From contig JALJCO010003062.1 in NCBI GenBank assembly GCA_023101725.1, positions 1 to 64,000 of the forward strand: 64,000 nucleotides of DNA, read 5' to 3'. Shown piece after piece: positions 33,781 to 45,382 of this stretch (its first letter is position 1; the number at the start of each line of letters is the position of its first letter). Both the position numbers and the translations under genes were made by a program. The DNA comes from Atherinomorus stipes (Eukaryota > Chordata > Actinopteri > Atheriniformes > Atherinidae). Under the pieces are notes generated by a model. The model did not search any database and was not told where the DNA came from. It saw only the letters and a list, made by a program, of their open reading frames with translations.

Positions 33781-35161
33781 ATGCCCAGTATCCGTCGCGA
33801 GGAGCGAGCAGACTACTTCACCGGCCGTGAAGCTCTTCTCACCATGTCACCTGACGACAGCGAGGAGGGAGAGGGGAGTCTGGAGACGATGCCATGGAGG
33901 ATGAGATGGCTGCTCCAGTGCTCCCCACCTCTACTGCGCCTGAGACGGCACCGATTACCAGACCTGCTCCATCTTCGACTGCAGGCTCACTGCCTGAGCG
34001 AGACGAGGGGGAAGAACTCTCTCTCGCCGACAGTTCAATGGTGTTAGGCGCCGCTTCCATCAAGCTCGACTTCCCGAAAGTCATGTCTGCTGCAGCGGAG
34101 TGTGTCGTTCTTCTTCTGCCCCCTCCACTGCCCCCGAAGCCAGTGAGCCATCTCCGCCAGGGGTTTTACAGCCCGGCTCAACCTCCCCTGCCTGCCTTCG
34201 TCTTCCCAGCGCTTCCAAACATGACGCCTGGCCATGACGCCTTGACGCATTGCCAGATCTGCTAAAGACCAAGGCGAAAGTCACGGGGGTGGTGTCTTTC
34301 CTGCGTGTGCAGGGCCGAACAGAGACTACGTTTCCTGGTGTGCCCCCGCTCGAAGAAGCTTTGGCTGTGCTCCTTATCCTGCAATCAGCTGGCTGGTCAG
34401 GGTCCAGAAAACCACTGCCACTGCTGCCGCAGGATAAAGACACGCTGGAATATTTTGACAAAATATTCCAGCTGGGTGCACAGTTAGCAGCACCAGCTAA
34501 TAACATGGGTGTGCTAGGCATTGCAGCAGTGGCTTCTCTCCCCTGCGATGCCCCCCCTTCCCCTGACACTATGGAGTTCCTTGCCCACATTCACGGTCAG
34601 ATGGAACAACCTCATTCAGGGAGTCGCTACTGCTGCCGGGCTTGTTATGTCCCTGTCATTTGGCTCTCGCAACGTTTGGATCTCACCGCCCTCCCTAAAA
34701 GAGACCGAGAGGATATCCTTTCTGCACCGGTCTCATCTGAACGTCTCTTCGGCCCGCTCACTGCAGTGACGCAGTGGCTGAAGAGGCTGGAGGAGGAAAA
34801 GGCGCAGGTTAGCCGTCATCTCCACTGGCTGCCGCCGCTAAGCAGAAGGGAGAGACCAAGCTGCCCCACCACCGTAGCGCTGTGGACAGGCGAAGGGAGC
34901 GTCGTCAGCAAAGAAGCTTCTCCGCGGTGGACCCTCCAGCTGAACCACAACCAGCCCCGAATGACCGGCCTCAGCAACGCCCCACACGTGACCACAGTGT
35001 ACTTCGGCCCGATGCCCGCAGCACCCCGAGGCCAAAGCTGGCCTGGGGCACCCAGCGAACTAAGTGACAGTTTATGGGAGAGACAGCGGTGGGAGACAGC
35101 TCCACCGTCCTCCCTCATTGTTCATATGGTTCAGCTTATGTGGAGGTTCAAAATGTTTTAA
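33781..35161 (+). pseudogene. DIRS gag-like region, frameshifted
   Basis: The position before the RT and the Pro/Ala/Ser-rich N-terminal part fit a DIRS gag-like protein, but this family has few diagnostic motifs. Plus-strand pieces in successive frames are 33894-34265 (MEDEMAAPVLPTSTAPETAP), 34250-34600 (LLKTKAKVTGVVSFLRVQGR, YFDKIFQLGAQLAAPANNMG) and 34600-34769 (NLIQGVATAAGLVMSLSFGS). The frame returns to the earlier one at 34710-34815 (LSAPVSSERLFGPLTAVTQW). At least three frameshifts are present. Confidence 0.55.
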
Positions 35162-35435
35162 ACAAAGCCTGTTACTCCACTGTAATGGCAAGGGTTTCCA
35201 CCTTCACCATGCTCCAGGTTAGCCAGGGGGCCCCGACTGGTGTAGTGTCACTCCAGCCGGCGGCGGCTTGTACAACATTACGCCGCAGTGAGCCCAACAC
35301 TCAGGGCCCCTACGCTACGGTTTCACAAGCACAACCACACAACACACCCTCCGCTTTCTCCATATTGGAACAGCAGAGTACCGTAGTCAACCGGAAAGGA
35401 GCCTCAAGGGCATTCAAGAGATGATTCTACCCTCT

Positions 35436-35850
35436 CAACAAGAAAATAGAGTTAGTTGAGGGAAAATTCAGGACCTGCTATCAAAACAGGGCGTGTCAAT
35501 TGTCCCTCCTCATGACAAGGAACGAGGTTTTTACTCCCCATACTTTTTAGTTCCCAAAAAGACGGGGCACTACAGACCCACCCTGGACCTCCGTGCCCTG
35601 AACACGTTTATCAGTCGCAAGACGTTCCGCATGCTAACCGTAAAAAAACTGCTGGAACTCATCCAACCAAGCAACTGGTCCTCAACCATCGACTTGAAGG
35701 ATACTTATTTCCATGTCAAGGTAACACCAAAACACAGGAAATTCCTGCTCTTTGCTTTCCATAGAACAGCCTACACTATACAGGCCTACATAACATGCTT
35801 CCTTTCGGCTAATCCGAAATGTTTTCAGCGTTGGTGCAAGGGGAGGAAAG
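35436..35850 (+). pseudogene. DIRS reverse transcriptase, N-terminal half
   Basis: The translation has RGFYSPYFLVPKKTGHYRPT, LDLRALNTFISRKTFRMLTV and SSTIDLKDTYFHVKVTPKHR, with the first catalytic aspartate in TIDLKD. It ends at LSANPKCFQRW near 35835. The second catalytic block, the RNase H and any methylase-like domain are absent, because the recombinase begins almost at once. A deletion of the RT/RNase H middle is therefore likely. Confidence 0.8.
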
Positions 35851-35869
35851 TGAACCCAAGGGGAGGAAA

Positions 35870-37690
35870 GTGGACCCACTGACATGTTCAGTGGGGGACA
35901 TTCTTTTCTTTCTACAGCTTTTGGTCAATAGAGGGCTGTCTTATGTGACTGTTAAGGTTTACACTGCAGCCATCTCATTGTGCCACGAAGGGTTGGGCGG
36001 AGGTCCAGTCTTCGCCCACCCTCTGGTTAATGAAATGAAATGAATGAAATGAAAAATACTTTATTCATCCCAGAAGGGAAATGAAGTATTCTAAAAGGTC
36101 ACGTTTTTTTTTTTTTTTTTTTTTTTAAATAAACAAAAAAGTCAGTCAGTCTTGTTCTTTAGGGTGAAGGCTGCTGGCAGGAATGAATTTCTGTATCTCT
36201 CCGTCCTACAGCGAACCTGACACAGCCTCCCACTGAACACACTCTGTTGATTCTTCACCGTGTTGTGGAGAGGATGGGAAGAATCCTCCATCATCTTCAT
36301 CAGCTTGTGCAGCATTCTTTTTTGAACGATCAGCTCCAGCGGCTCCAGAGTTATCCCAAGCACAGAACCAGCTTTCTTGATCAGTTTGTTTGGTTTCTTC
36401 AAGTCTCTGATTCTGATGCTGCTGCCCCAGCAGATGGCTGCAAAGCTAATTGCACTTTCCACAACAGACTTGTAGAAGATCTGCAACATCTTGGTGCAGA
36501 CGTTGAATGATCTCAGTTTCCTTAAGAAGTAGAGTCTGGTCTGACTTTTCCTGTAGATGTAGTCAGTTTTGCAAGTCCAGCTGAACTCCAAGGTATTTGT
36601 AGTTCTCCACCACCTCCACCTCCTCTTCCAGGATGTAGACAGGACTATGCTGCCTATTCTTGCTCCTCCTGAAGTCAACAATCATCTCTTTAGTCTTGCT
36701 GGTATTTAAGATGAGCTGATTGTTACCGCACCATTTCACAAACTGATTGACAAGTTCCCTGCACTCGGCTTCTTGTCCATCACTGATACACCCCACAACT
36801 GCAGAGTCATCAGAGTATTTTCCGCAGATGACAGGACTCAGAGTTGTACTGGAAGTCTGAGGTGTACAGTGTAAAGAGGGATGGTGAGAGTAAAGTCCCT
36901 TGTGGTGCTCCAGTGCTGCTGACCCCCATCTCAGACACACAAGAGGTTAAGAGGTTCCTGCTGGGAGTCAGAAGACTACAACCAGTGGAGCGTACTTCTG
37001 TACCTCAGTGCGACTTACCGTTAGTGCTCGAGGCCCTCACTAGGGACCCCTATGAGCCTTTGGAATGCTCCTTCAGGGCGTTGTCACTCAAGACAGCTTT
37101 GCTTCTTGCTCTGACATCAGCAAAGAGAGTGAGTTAAATATGTGCCCTGTCAGTCCATCTGAGTTGTTTACTCCTTTGTGGGGACCACAGTGGTGCCGTC
37201 CTGAGACCTAACCCCTCCTTTGTTCCTAAGAACATAAGGAGCTCATTTCGGTCCAGAGTTATCCAACTGGAAGCTTTTCCGCCCCCTCCACCCCCTCATG
37301 AGGATTCTAGGTAGGCAAAATTGCATCTCCCATGCCCTGTGCGTGCGTTGACATGCTATGTCAACCGAACGGCCACTGTCAGGAACACCACCCAGTTGTT
37401 TGTGTGTTATGGTGACGGGCTGGCAGAGCCCTGTCCAGGAAACGCTTGGCTAGGTGGTTGTGTGAATGTATTTTCACAGCCTACACACAAGCGGTTCAAG
37501 AGGCACCCACTGTGATCAGGGCGCACTCCACAAGAAGTGTGGCAATGTCTATGGCTCTTTTCAGTGGTGCGAGTGTTGAGGACATATGTATGGCGGCATC
37601 GTGGTCTTCACCCTGCCCATTCATAAGGTTCTATCTTATGGATGTGTCAGGCTCCTTCTCCAGGTCTGTGCTCACTGCGGGATCACAGGA
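35870..37690 (+). pseudogene. DIRS tyrosine recombinase, interrupted by a LINE
   Basis: DIRS elements integrate with a lambda-integrase-type enzyme instead of a DDE integrase. The N-terminal core-binding part is at 35875-36030 (LLVNRGLSYVTVKVYTAAIS). After the LINE it resumes at 36945 (RFLLGVRRLQPVERTSVPQC, then LLLALTSAKRVSEL with the first catalytic Arg). The C-terminal catalytic part at 37440-37660 reads ARWLCECIFTAYTQAVQEAP, IRAHSTRSVAMSMALFSGAS (His and second Arg) and CPFIRFYLMDV (Tyr nucleophile). Stops and frame changes between 37140 and 37440 break it. Confidence 0.8.
36031..36944 (-). mobile_element. Rex1-like LINE inserted in the DIRS recombinase gene
   Basis: The 914-bp insert is flanked by ggttaa on both sides (36025-36030 and 36945-36950). 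Its 3' end is on the left (aaatgaatgaaatga tail, then a T run). The minus strand encodes QYSDDSAVVGCI-type text as YSDDSAVVGCISDGQEAECR (36820-36760), SILNTSKTKEMI-type sequence, LFYFLRKLRSFNVCT-type sequence and KPNKLIKKAGSVLGITLEPL. It is 5'-truncated before the RT box and frameshifted at about 36600. Confidence 0.85.
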
Positions 37691-38030
37691 CCTGCGAGAG
37701 GAAGGGTGTGTCAAGTATCTGCTATGCTTGACCCCCACAGGGTGTCATGCACCTGCATTGGTCTGGGCTCTGCTGGACACAATCAATGAGGTGCACGGGT
37801 AATCATAGTTGAGACCCCTGCAAGGTTAGGCCATAACTTCACCTAGTCTAGCCAGATGCTGCTAACTGGGATGAAGTTGGACCCAGTACCACTCCAAACG
37901 TGGCTAAGATTAATAAAGTGGTGACTGGGTCTTGGTACCTAATCGGTAGCTGCCATGGTCAGTGTACGGAGCCTCTCCCACAGCAGGGAATACATATGTT
38001 GGGCTTCGTATACTGTACCCATAGAGTCCA

Positions 38031-38113
38031 GTAGAGGGCGAAGCCTGTGTGAGATATAACGAAGGTTACAATATTGTAACCCTAGTTATATTAACACAGG
38101 TGGAGCCCTCTAC
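38031..38113. repeat. DIRS internal complementary region palindrome
   Basis: A near-perfect palindrome of about 80 bp is centred on gttacaatattgtaac (38065-38080). Arms start gtagagggc and end gccctctac. The same text recurs at the right terminus (38311-38347), as expected if this region is complementary to the joined ends of the element. Confidence 0.8.
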
Positions 38114-38212
38114 ACAGGGCCCTGCTGCTCTTTCGCCTTATGCTGAAGCTAGGTGGAATGAGGGCAGCTGGCGATGCACCTGCTTTTGTACCCGCTAAGG
38201 TGGGAAAAGGGG

Positions 38213-38348
38213 TAGACACGCCCTACTGGCCAGCTACGTACATGAAAATTTCAGCGGGCCATCGCGTGTACACAATTGGAGAGTTGTACCCATAGAGTCC
38301 AGTAGAGGGCTCTGCCTGTGTTAATATAATTAGGGTTACAATATTGTA
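38213..38348 (-). repeat. DIRS right inverted terminal repeat
   Basis: It is the inverted copy of 33652-33762, extended outward by ggctctgcctgtgttaatat and gttacaatattgta, which the left end lacks. Confidence 0.8.
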
Positions 38349-39270
38349 TTCTTCGTTTCAGCCGATACTCCAATGCAGGGTCTCGTGAGCTTTTCCCAGC
38401 AGCTACTGGTCTAACAAGGTGCATCCCAGACAGGTTCCCCATCCATTGCAAGGCAAATGGTTAATGCCTGGCATGTATTCATACTCATTTACATATTTGT
38501 TAATGGGAAGGAGACAAGGCTAAGTGGCGATCTGCAACTGTATTCCATTCTTAGTCGAGATGTATCAAGGAAAAATGAGCAGGAATAAGTGGATGTACAG
38601 ACTCATGCATCTGAAAATTTCTGGGGTCATGCACTTTCCCATTTTTGGCTGTGCGCATTCTTTATTAAAACTACAGAATTCTTCATACGAGGCCCCTGGA
38701 CTGTAAACTGGGCTTTTCTTAGCCACAGGTAGTTTTTATATCCAATCAGATGACAGGTATACAGGTATAGACTGACAGGTATAGAAGATCTGTCAGCTGT
38801 GCATCTGCTGAGCTGTGTTTGAAGCCTGACTGGCTGCATCCTGCTGTCTTCTTGGGAGAGGGATCAAAGACTGCAGCAGGTAGTGAGATCTCTAAATGAC
38901 ACTGAGAGCAAAGGTGCATTCACATCAGGCAATAATCCTCTGCTAAATAAACCCCAGCTGCAGGAATCAGTACAGACATGATGTCTCACTCATCATTTTA
39001 CCACCAGCAGGAGTGGCGTCATACAGCTGGGCCGCTCCATGAACGCACCCCGAGATTGAAAAACACGTCAGAACATGGGTTGGACAACTCTGCAAGCTTA
39101 AACTTCTTCTGGAGGCTTCAAGGTTAGAACCAGGGTGGGTTTGCAAAAATTTAGACTTATCATGCTCATGCAGATGAGGCTGGTTGGAGTTACGTCTGCG
39201 TTTAAGGCGACCAATTCTACACGAAATAACAGAAACCAGTAAACCTCCAAAATGACATTCACATGCAGAA
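38349..39270. other. No recognisable gene
   Basis: Short ORFs only. A tandem-like pair of gacaggtatacaggtatag and gacaggtatagaag lies near 38750-38790. Nothing else stands out. Confidence 0.4.
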
Positions 39271-39271
39271 T

Positions 39272-39670
39272 CTACATCTTCAAAATTATTCATACCCTCC
39301 AATTAGAGAAGGAAAAAATCAGCTGTCAGTGAAATAAGATGAAATTGACAAATTTATTAATTTGTTGAGCAACACTTTGAGGCAATCACAGCAATCAAGT
39401 AATTTCTGTAATGTTCAAATAGACTTCTACACCTGTTGACATGTATGTTGATCCACTGTTCATGGGAAAGGTGCTCTAATGTGTCTGGGACAGGTTTTTT
39501 TGTCTGTTTGTTTGTTTTAATTATTATTTCCATCCAAAATTTAACAGCAATTTCTGATTTCACTAAAGTATAATTTTGTAAATTTGTATTTATTATTAGT
39601 TTCTTTAGTTTCTTGTTATTTGAATTACTATTGGAAATTTAGGGTGTATAAATAATTTTGAGGACAATTG
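39272..39670 (-). mobile_element. Tc1-derived short element of family D
   Basis: The ends tcttcaaaattattcatacc (left) and aataattttgaggacaattg (right) are inverted. The minus strand (39563-39357) encodes the transposase C-terminus: PVPDTLEHLSHEQWINIHVN, RCRSLFEHYRNYLIAVIASK. No catalytic part is left. Confidence 0.75.
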
Positions 39671-41273
39671 TATATGTACTGTAGGAGTTTATCAAGACCA
39701 CTGTGGGACCAGATGAGGTAAACTCAATAAACCAACGTTCAAGCCTTAAATCGGGTCCGTAGGTGTGGATTCTTCTTTCCAATTTTCTCCCACTTTTTAT
39801 TTCTTGTCAGTCAGGTTTCCTTTGTTGTCTGCGATACTGTTTTTGTCTGCCAAGCTGCCATCTGTTCTATGATTTGAAGAGTCTTTAACTTGTCTGTCAG
39901 CCTGCCTCTATGCACCTGTCCTATTATAGAAATATACTTCTGAATAATTTTTTTCTTCTCATGAATGTCTAATTCTGTTGGTTTTACATCATTGTTACAA
40001 CTCATCTAAAGTTATTCAAAGTTAAATAAATCTGAGAGCAGATAAAGTTTGATAAGTAATCCATCTCTTTGATTCATCCACTGGGTTAATGTTCAGCATA
40101 TTCAGGACCAATCCACCCACAAGTTGTCGTATTTCTGATTTCCAGAGTTGTCATCAGTGTGGAGAGTTGATGTGCTTATTTATTTTATTTATTTAATTTT
40201 TGGAGGGGATACAGCACGCATGACCATGCAGCCAGGATTTCAGGCAGCTGTTGATGAAAAGGCTCACGCTTTACATATTTATTGATCTCTGAGCTCTTCT
40301 GGATTTCCAAACTGACCAGAAGAAAGAGCCTGTTGTGATTTTAATGAGCAACAAACAGCATTAAGATTCTGACCTAGAGGACATCTCGGCACTAAGCTCC
40401 AAGTGAAGCATGGTTTGAATTTTTACTAATGTGAGAGGGATTTCCCTGCAGCCTGGGCCCTCATGTATGACCAGCTATGCAACCATCACATACTCCTGCT
40501 AACCACCAGAGGACATGAATTAGGAAAGCAGTCTTCTTGACAGAGCTTCTAACAAGCGAATCTACAATCAAGACTCTGTCGAAGCATGAAAAAAATGGCG
40601 TGGTTTTGGAAAAGCACGACTAATGGAGACGAGGTTGTCAGACTTTGAATCTATTTCACAGCCAGATGGAGACTCATTTAGGGCTCTCTGAACAGACAAT
40701 ATTTCTATAGAGGGTCCTTGGGCTGTGTTGTGCATGCTTTTGAAAATATGTTATCAACGGACCATATTGTTTGCCTCATGGCATAATAATGTGGTATTTT
40801 GGCCAGTTTCTGTCTAAATATACTCCCCTAATATTACTGACTGAGCATCATTGCCCAAAAAACCTTAAAATATTACTTAAATATTTAGCTATGAGGTTAA
40901 CAATATGAGATGGAGAATTCCTGAGTTCTTATTCATTGTCAATGACCTCACTGCTCTACTTTGTAAATGCTTCTTTAAGAAAAAAAAAAACTGCTGTAAA
41001 ACTGTGAAGAAATGTTGGAACAGCTCAGTCTGAACAGAAGATAAAAGTCATATCAAGAAAAAAAAAACTGAAGTGAACCTTTCTTTCATCGTTTAGTTGA
41101 AATTAATTAATTTAATTGTGAAGATTTTCAGATACTTTGTGTATTTCACTGCCTCTGTGTGCTGAGATCACAAGACCACAAGGTTTCTGCTGTAGATTTA
41201 TATTACAAAATATTGTGAACATTTGCTAATCTAGTAATGTTTTATGTGTTTTAATATGTTTGTGAAAAGAATA
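39671..41273. other. No recognisable gene or repeat
   Basis: AT-rich DNA with ORFs below 65 codons. I see no TE termini. Confidence 0.4.
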
Positions 41274-41275
41274 TA

Positions 41276-42430
41276 CACTATATTGCCAAAAGTATATTTG
41301 CTCACCCATCCAAATTGTGGGAATCAGGTGTTCCAATCACTCCCATGGCCACAGGTGTAGAAATGAAGCAGCTAGGCATGCAGACTGTTTTTACAAACAT
41401 TTGTGAAAGAATGGATGCTCTCTGGAGCTCAGTGAATGCCAGCGTGCAACTGTGATGGGATGCCACCTGTTCAACAAATCTAGTCATGAAATTCCCTCAC
41501 TCCTAAATATTCCACTGTCAACTGTGAGCTGTATTATAAGAAAATGGAAGTGTTTGGGAATGACAGCAATTCAGCCATGAAGTGGTAGGCCATGTAAACT
41601 GATGGAGCAGGGTCAGTGGATGCTGAAGCGCATAGTGCAAAGAGGTCGTTATCTTACTTCTGAGTCAATCACTACAGACCTTCAAACTTCATGTGGCCTT
41701 CAGATCAGCTGAAGAACAATGTGCAGAGAGCTTCATGGAATAGGTTTCCATGGTGGAGGAGCTGCATCCATCCATACATCACCAAATGCAATGCAAAGCG
41801 TGGGATCCAGTGGTGTAAAGCACACCGCCACTGGACTGTAGAGTAGTGGAGGCATTCTCTTAAGTGATGAATCGCGCTTCTCCATTTGGCAATCTGATGA
41901 ATGAGTCTGGGTTTGGAGGTAACGGGACAACGGTACTTGTCTGACTGCACTGTGCCAAATGTAAAGTTTGGTGGAGGAGGGATTATGGTGTGGGGTTGTA
42001 TTTCGGGAGCGTGGCTTGGCCCCTTAGTTCCAGTGCTGAATACTCCAGCATACCAAGATATTTTGGACAATTCCAAGCTCCCAACTTTGTGGAAACAGTT
42101 TGGAGCTGGCTCCTTTCTCTTCCAACATGACTGTGCACCAGTGCACAAAGCAGGTACATAAAGACCTGGATGGCAGAGTCTGGTGTGGATGAACTTGACT
42201 GGCCTGCAGAGAGTTCTGACCTCAACCTGATAGAACACCTTTGGGGTGAATTAGAGCCAGGTCTTCTCGTCCAACATCAGTGCGTGACCTCACAAATGCG
42301 CTTCTGGAAGAATGGTGAAAAAATTCCCATAAACACACTCCTAGACCTTGTAGACAAGGTTGTAGGCAAATTATTTGTGATACATTATGATAGTTCATTT
42401 CTTAATCAGCATTTAGAATTACTAAACATG
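41276..42430 (+). mobile_element. Tc1/mariner element F, right end lost
   Basis: The left terminus cactatattgccaaaagtat follows a TA at 41274-41275 and is a very common fish Tc1 end. The transposase remnant runs to about 42400. I find no matching inverted end on the right, so the 3' terminus is deleted or too diverged. Confidence 0.75.
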
Positions 42431-42433
42431 TAA
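41500..42433 (+). pseudogene. Degenerate Tc1-like transposase (element F)
   Basis: The readable blocks are [20 protein letters not shown] (about 41955-42015), [36 protein letters not shown] (second catalytic D; C in place of N after it) and, after a frameshift near 42160, GVDELDWPAESSDLNLIEHL (final acidic residue). The N-terminal HTH and the first catalytic region before 41900 are only faintly recognisable and full of stops. Confidence 0.75.
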
Positions 42434-43280
42434 AAATGATTCTGGTCCATTTTTATCAGAGATCTGTGCCAAACATAAATGTCTTTGAGTTTGTACAATA
42501 TTAACAAAAGGTCAGATAAAAACTTTAAGTGGAAATGAATCTGTCAACCAACCTAACTATTTACTAGACTGAGTCCTGGTCTTATCAATAATTATATACC
42601 AAACGTGAAAAATATAAGCATATAAAAGAAAAATGTAGCAAAGTTTTGTGTTTTTAGGACAAGAGCATCTTGCAGTTCTCTAAACTCTGACGTCACCGGG
42701 TTGGTTTGTGCTCTGACTCTGCCTTAAATCAACAGGAATCAGCAGCTACGGTGCACTATAATTAATAAGCTGGAACCTGTTTTATAAGATTAATATGATG
42801 GAAAGCAAAGCTGGGAGGCCAGTCCAGCATCCAGATCCTGTTGCCGATGCTTTCCAGCCGTTACACGGTGTGACTGGGGAGGGAAGACGTGAAGCCGGTG
42901 TTGACGTCGGGAGGGGCAGGTTGGCCGCACCTGTAGGAGTGGCTGCTGTCAGCAATGCTGGTGGATGTCTGCTGTCAGGAGGTCCACATAGACCAGGTCA
43001 TGCGTGGAGAATTTTGTATAACAATTTGGATTACACGCATGGATTACTGTACCGGGAGGTGGACGTTTTGGAGGCGGTGCTGTCCCTGAAGGAGATCCGA
43101 GCTGAGACACAGGAGCATCCGGGAAAACAGCAGGTAGGCTAAGTAAGCTAACTGTAGTAACCGGTGGTTGGATGTAAAATGAAATAAATGCTACAGCAAG
43201 ACAGGGATACGATGGGAAAGATGCAAAGCATCCAGGCTGCAGGATGAAGAGGGAGAGCACGGTGTTTGGTAGAACCGAAA
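42434..43280. other. Non-repetitive DNA with an unassigned 115-codon ORF
   Basis: The plus-strand ORF at 42795-43142 starts MMESKAGRPVQHPDPVADAF and is GC-richer than its surroundings. A donor-like cag-gtaggc lies at 43132-43136. I do not recognise it and no neighbouring exon is visible. It could be a first exon, a transposon remnant or chance. Confidence 0.25.
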
Positions 43281-43670
43281 CAGTATACATAGAATACTTT
43301 TGTGTACTTATAAGTGTACTTTGCAATAGTAAAAGTAAGCTTAAAGCTTTAGTACGAGTGAACTAACAGTGTACCTAGAAGTATAATTTCAGTATACTTT
43401 AAAGTGTACTTTCTAAAAGTAAAAGTAAGCTTGAAGTTTTAGTACGAATACACTCACAGTATACCAGAAGATGACTTTAAGTATACTTAAAAGTACTTTT
43501 AAATACTTAAATTGGGACAATTTAGTCCCAAGAAGTACACTTGTTAGTATACTGGTAGTGCACTGATAGCAGTGTACTTGGTAAATAAAAGTAAAGTATA
43601 TCCCCCAAGTATAGTATACTTGAGTATACTTAATGATATGTACTTAAGGAATACTTCTTTTTGGTAAGGG
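43281..43670. repeat. agtatactt-rich MITE-like repeat with a 90-bp internal duplication
   Basis: Units starting at 43314 and 43404 (gtgtacttt ... agtaaaagtaagctt ... tagtacga) repeat with a period of 90 bp. The rest is dense in agtatactt and aagtacact motifs, a style known from fish MITEs. Confidence 0.6.
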
Positions 43671-44857
43671 TCGCTCTAAAGGGCTAGATTCATACCCCCT
43701 ACTCCTCGTTATGTTCACTACCCCTACATACAAAGAGAAATTGGGACACCAGTTCCCTCACAGGAATGTGCAAAATTTAGGAATAGGACTAAAAAGTAGG
43801 GTGAGGGAGTGCATTGGGACGGACCCTTAATTTATCCTTAACATAGTGGGAGCTAAGAGAAAAGGACCCTGACAAACTGAAGTGATTTGGAAATTTGTAA
43901 CACCACACGACTGAAATTCTGCCAGTTTTCTCACCGTAGAACTTCTTCAAAAACTAATTCAGTATCTTTCTGAACTCTCTCCAGCCAGTAAAAGTCCAAT
44001 GTTGACATTCGTCTCATCCATTGCTCTGTCGCCTTCTCTCCTTCTTTTCCTCTCCTACTCAGAAACTGTCTGCTTGTGTTTTCTCTGAAGAATGGCCAGT
44101 GTGTTGTTGATATCCAGTTCCTGGCGTGTCATTCGGTGCCATAAAGTGAAATGGTGCTGGAAAGTGATGCAGTGTCTTGGAAAAACAACTTGATGTTATT
44201 TGGCAGCCTTGGGACTTTGCCTTTTGTCCAGTCTCTAGAGCTAAAAATTTTACCATCCAACAGAACAAGAAGCTGCATATGAGCCTGTGAAAACTAAAAG
44301 GTTGGTCCACTTAGATGGTCAATAACTAATAGAAAAACATCCCAGATCCAAATATTGCAGGGAAATTAGGTACCCTGGATGTGCTGGGTTCCAAATATAC
44401 ACCAAATTTAAGTGCTAAGTGTTGAACGTTGAATCTTTATTGCAGATGAGTTGTGGACTAACAAATTGACAGATTCAATAGGTTTTACAGTTTCTTTCAT
44501 TTGCTAACCACTCTGCTATTGGTTTAATTTATCACTGTGCTTCTTAATGCTATACACACTCCTCATCATGTTGTCTTAATCTGTGTGGACACGGTTCAAC
44601 TTCACCGCTTTTCATCTAATTGCTGGTTATGCTCTCAGGCAGCAGATGAAGTGAAGTGTATCAAGCCGAATGTTTGTTTACTTCATTAAAGACAAGATAA
44701 AACAGAATCAACTAGAAGAGAGGCCAAAGAGCACTTGTACTACAAATACTTAGTTCAGAAAAACATATGACGTGTAACACACAGATGCAGATACAGAGCA
44801 ATGAAACAGAAAACATTCTTAAACTTTTAAACTGGATCGGGTATGGTTATATTCATG
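43671..44857. other. No recognisable gene
   Basis: 43672-43830 has possible short inverted ends (agggtcgctctaaa and gggacggaccct), perhaps a small MITE. The remainder up to the BEL element shows nothing. Confidence 0.35.
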
Positions 44858-44862
44858 TAGTG

Positions 44863-45347
44863 TTTACTGTTCTCGTCGATACGAAACAGAAAGCTTAACT
44901 CGTTCCTTCAAAGAGTCCCTCCAATGAACAGGCCATGTGTTGTACTTGGCAGGGGATTTATTGAAGAAAAGGTAAACTGAAATACACAACACGAATAAGC
45001 AAATGAATGACAATAAAGGTAGACCAATTCACAAGCTAACATTCACATCACATGCCAGTAAACATGATCAAATACCACATAAATCAACATACATTATTAC
45101 CATAATGAAATAATAATCACTGTCCAAGCAATTGAACCAAAATAAACTTACTGGCAATGCCCCGCAAAGTCAGAGGATACAGGATGGATGCAGATTGTTT
45201 CCCTCTTGACATGTGCTCAAGAAAATAATCCAAAATGGCCGATTTGGCAGGAAAAGGAAGTTGTTCATTTACAAAATAAAGGTATACACTTCAGAATAAA
45301 ACTCCAAACTTCACACAATTACTCGTGGCTTTAACTGATACATTACA
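44863..45347 (-). repeat. BEL 3' LTR (coding orientation)
   Basis: It matches 51290-51774 base for base as far as I can read. The AATAAA signal is at 44957-44962 on the minus strand and would end the transcript here. Confidence 0.9.
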
Positions 45348-45360
45348 CTCCCCGCCTGGC
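45348..45360 (-). promoter_or_regulatory. BEL polypurine tract
   Basis: On the minus strand the sequence immediately before the 3' LTR reads aggcggggag, then TGTAATG. A purine run at this place primes plus-strand DNA synthesis in LTR elements and fixes the LTR border. Confidence 0.65.
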
Positions 45361-45382
45361 ATCTCCAGGATGCCACACATAT

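Larger units (their letters stand above)
33651..38348 (+). mobile_element. DIRS-1-like tyrosine-recombinase retrotransposon
   Basis: Inverted terminal repeats occupy about 33652-33762 and 38213-38325 (shared blocks ctatgggtacaactct, cactgaaattttcatgtacg, tagggcgtgtctaccc). Gag-like, reverse transcriptase and tyrosine recombinase sequences follow in order on the plus strand. A strong palindrome near the 3' end (38031-38113) corresponds to the internal complementary region of DIRS elements. No target duplication is expected for this order and none is seen. The copy is dead from frameshifts, an internal deletion and a LINE insertion at 36031-36944. Confidence 0.85.

Noticed and set aside
42795..43142. 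Host gene exon
   Set aside because: It is open and GC-rich, but no family, neighbouring exon or supported splice partner was found, so it is kept only as an unassigned stretch.
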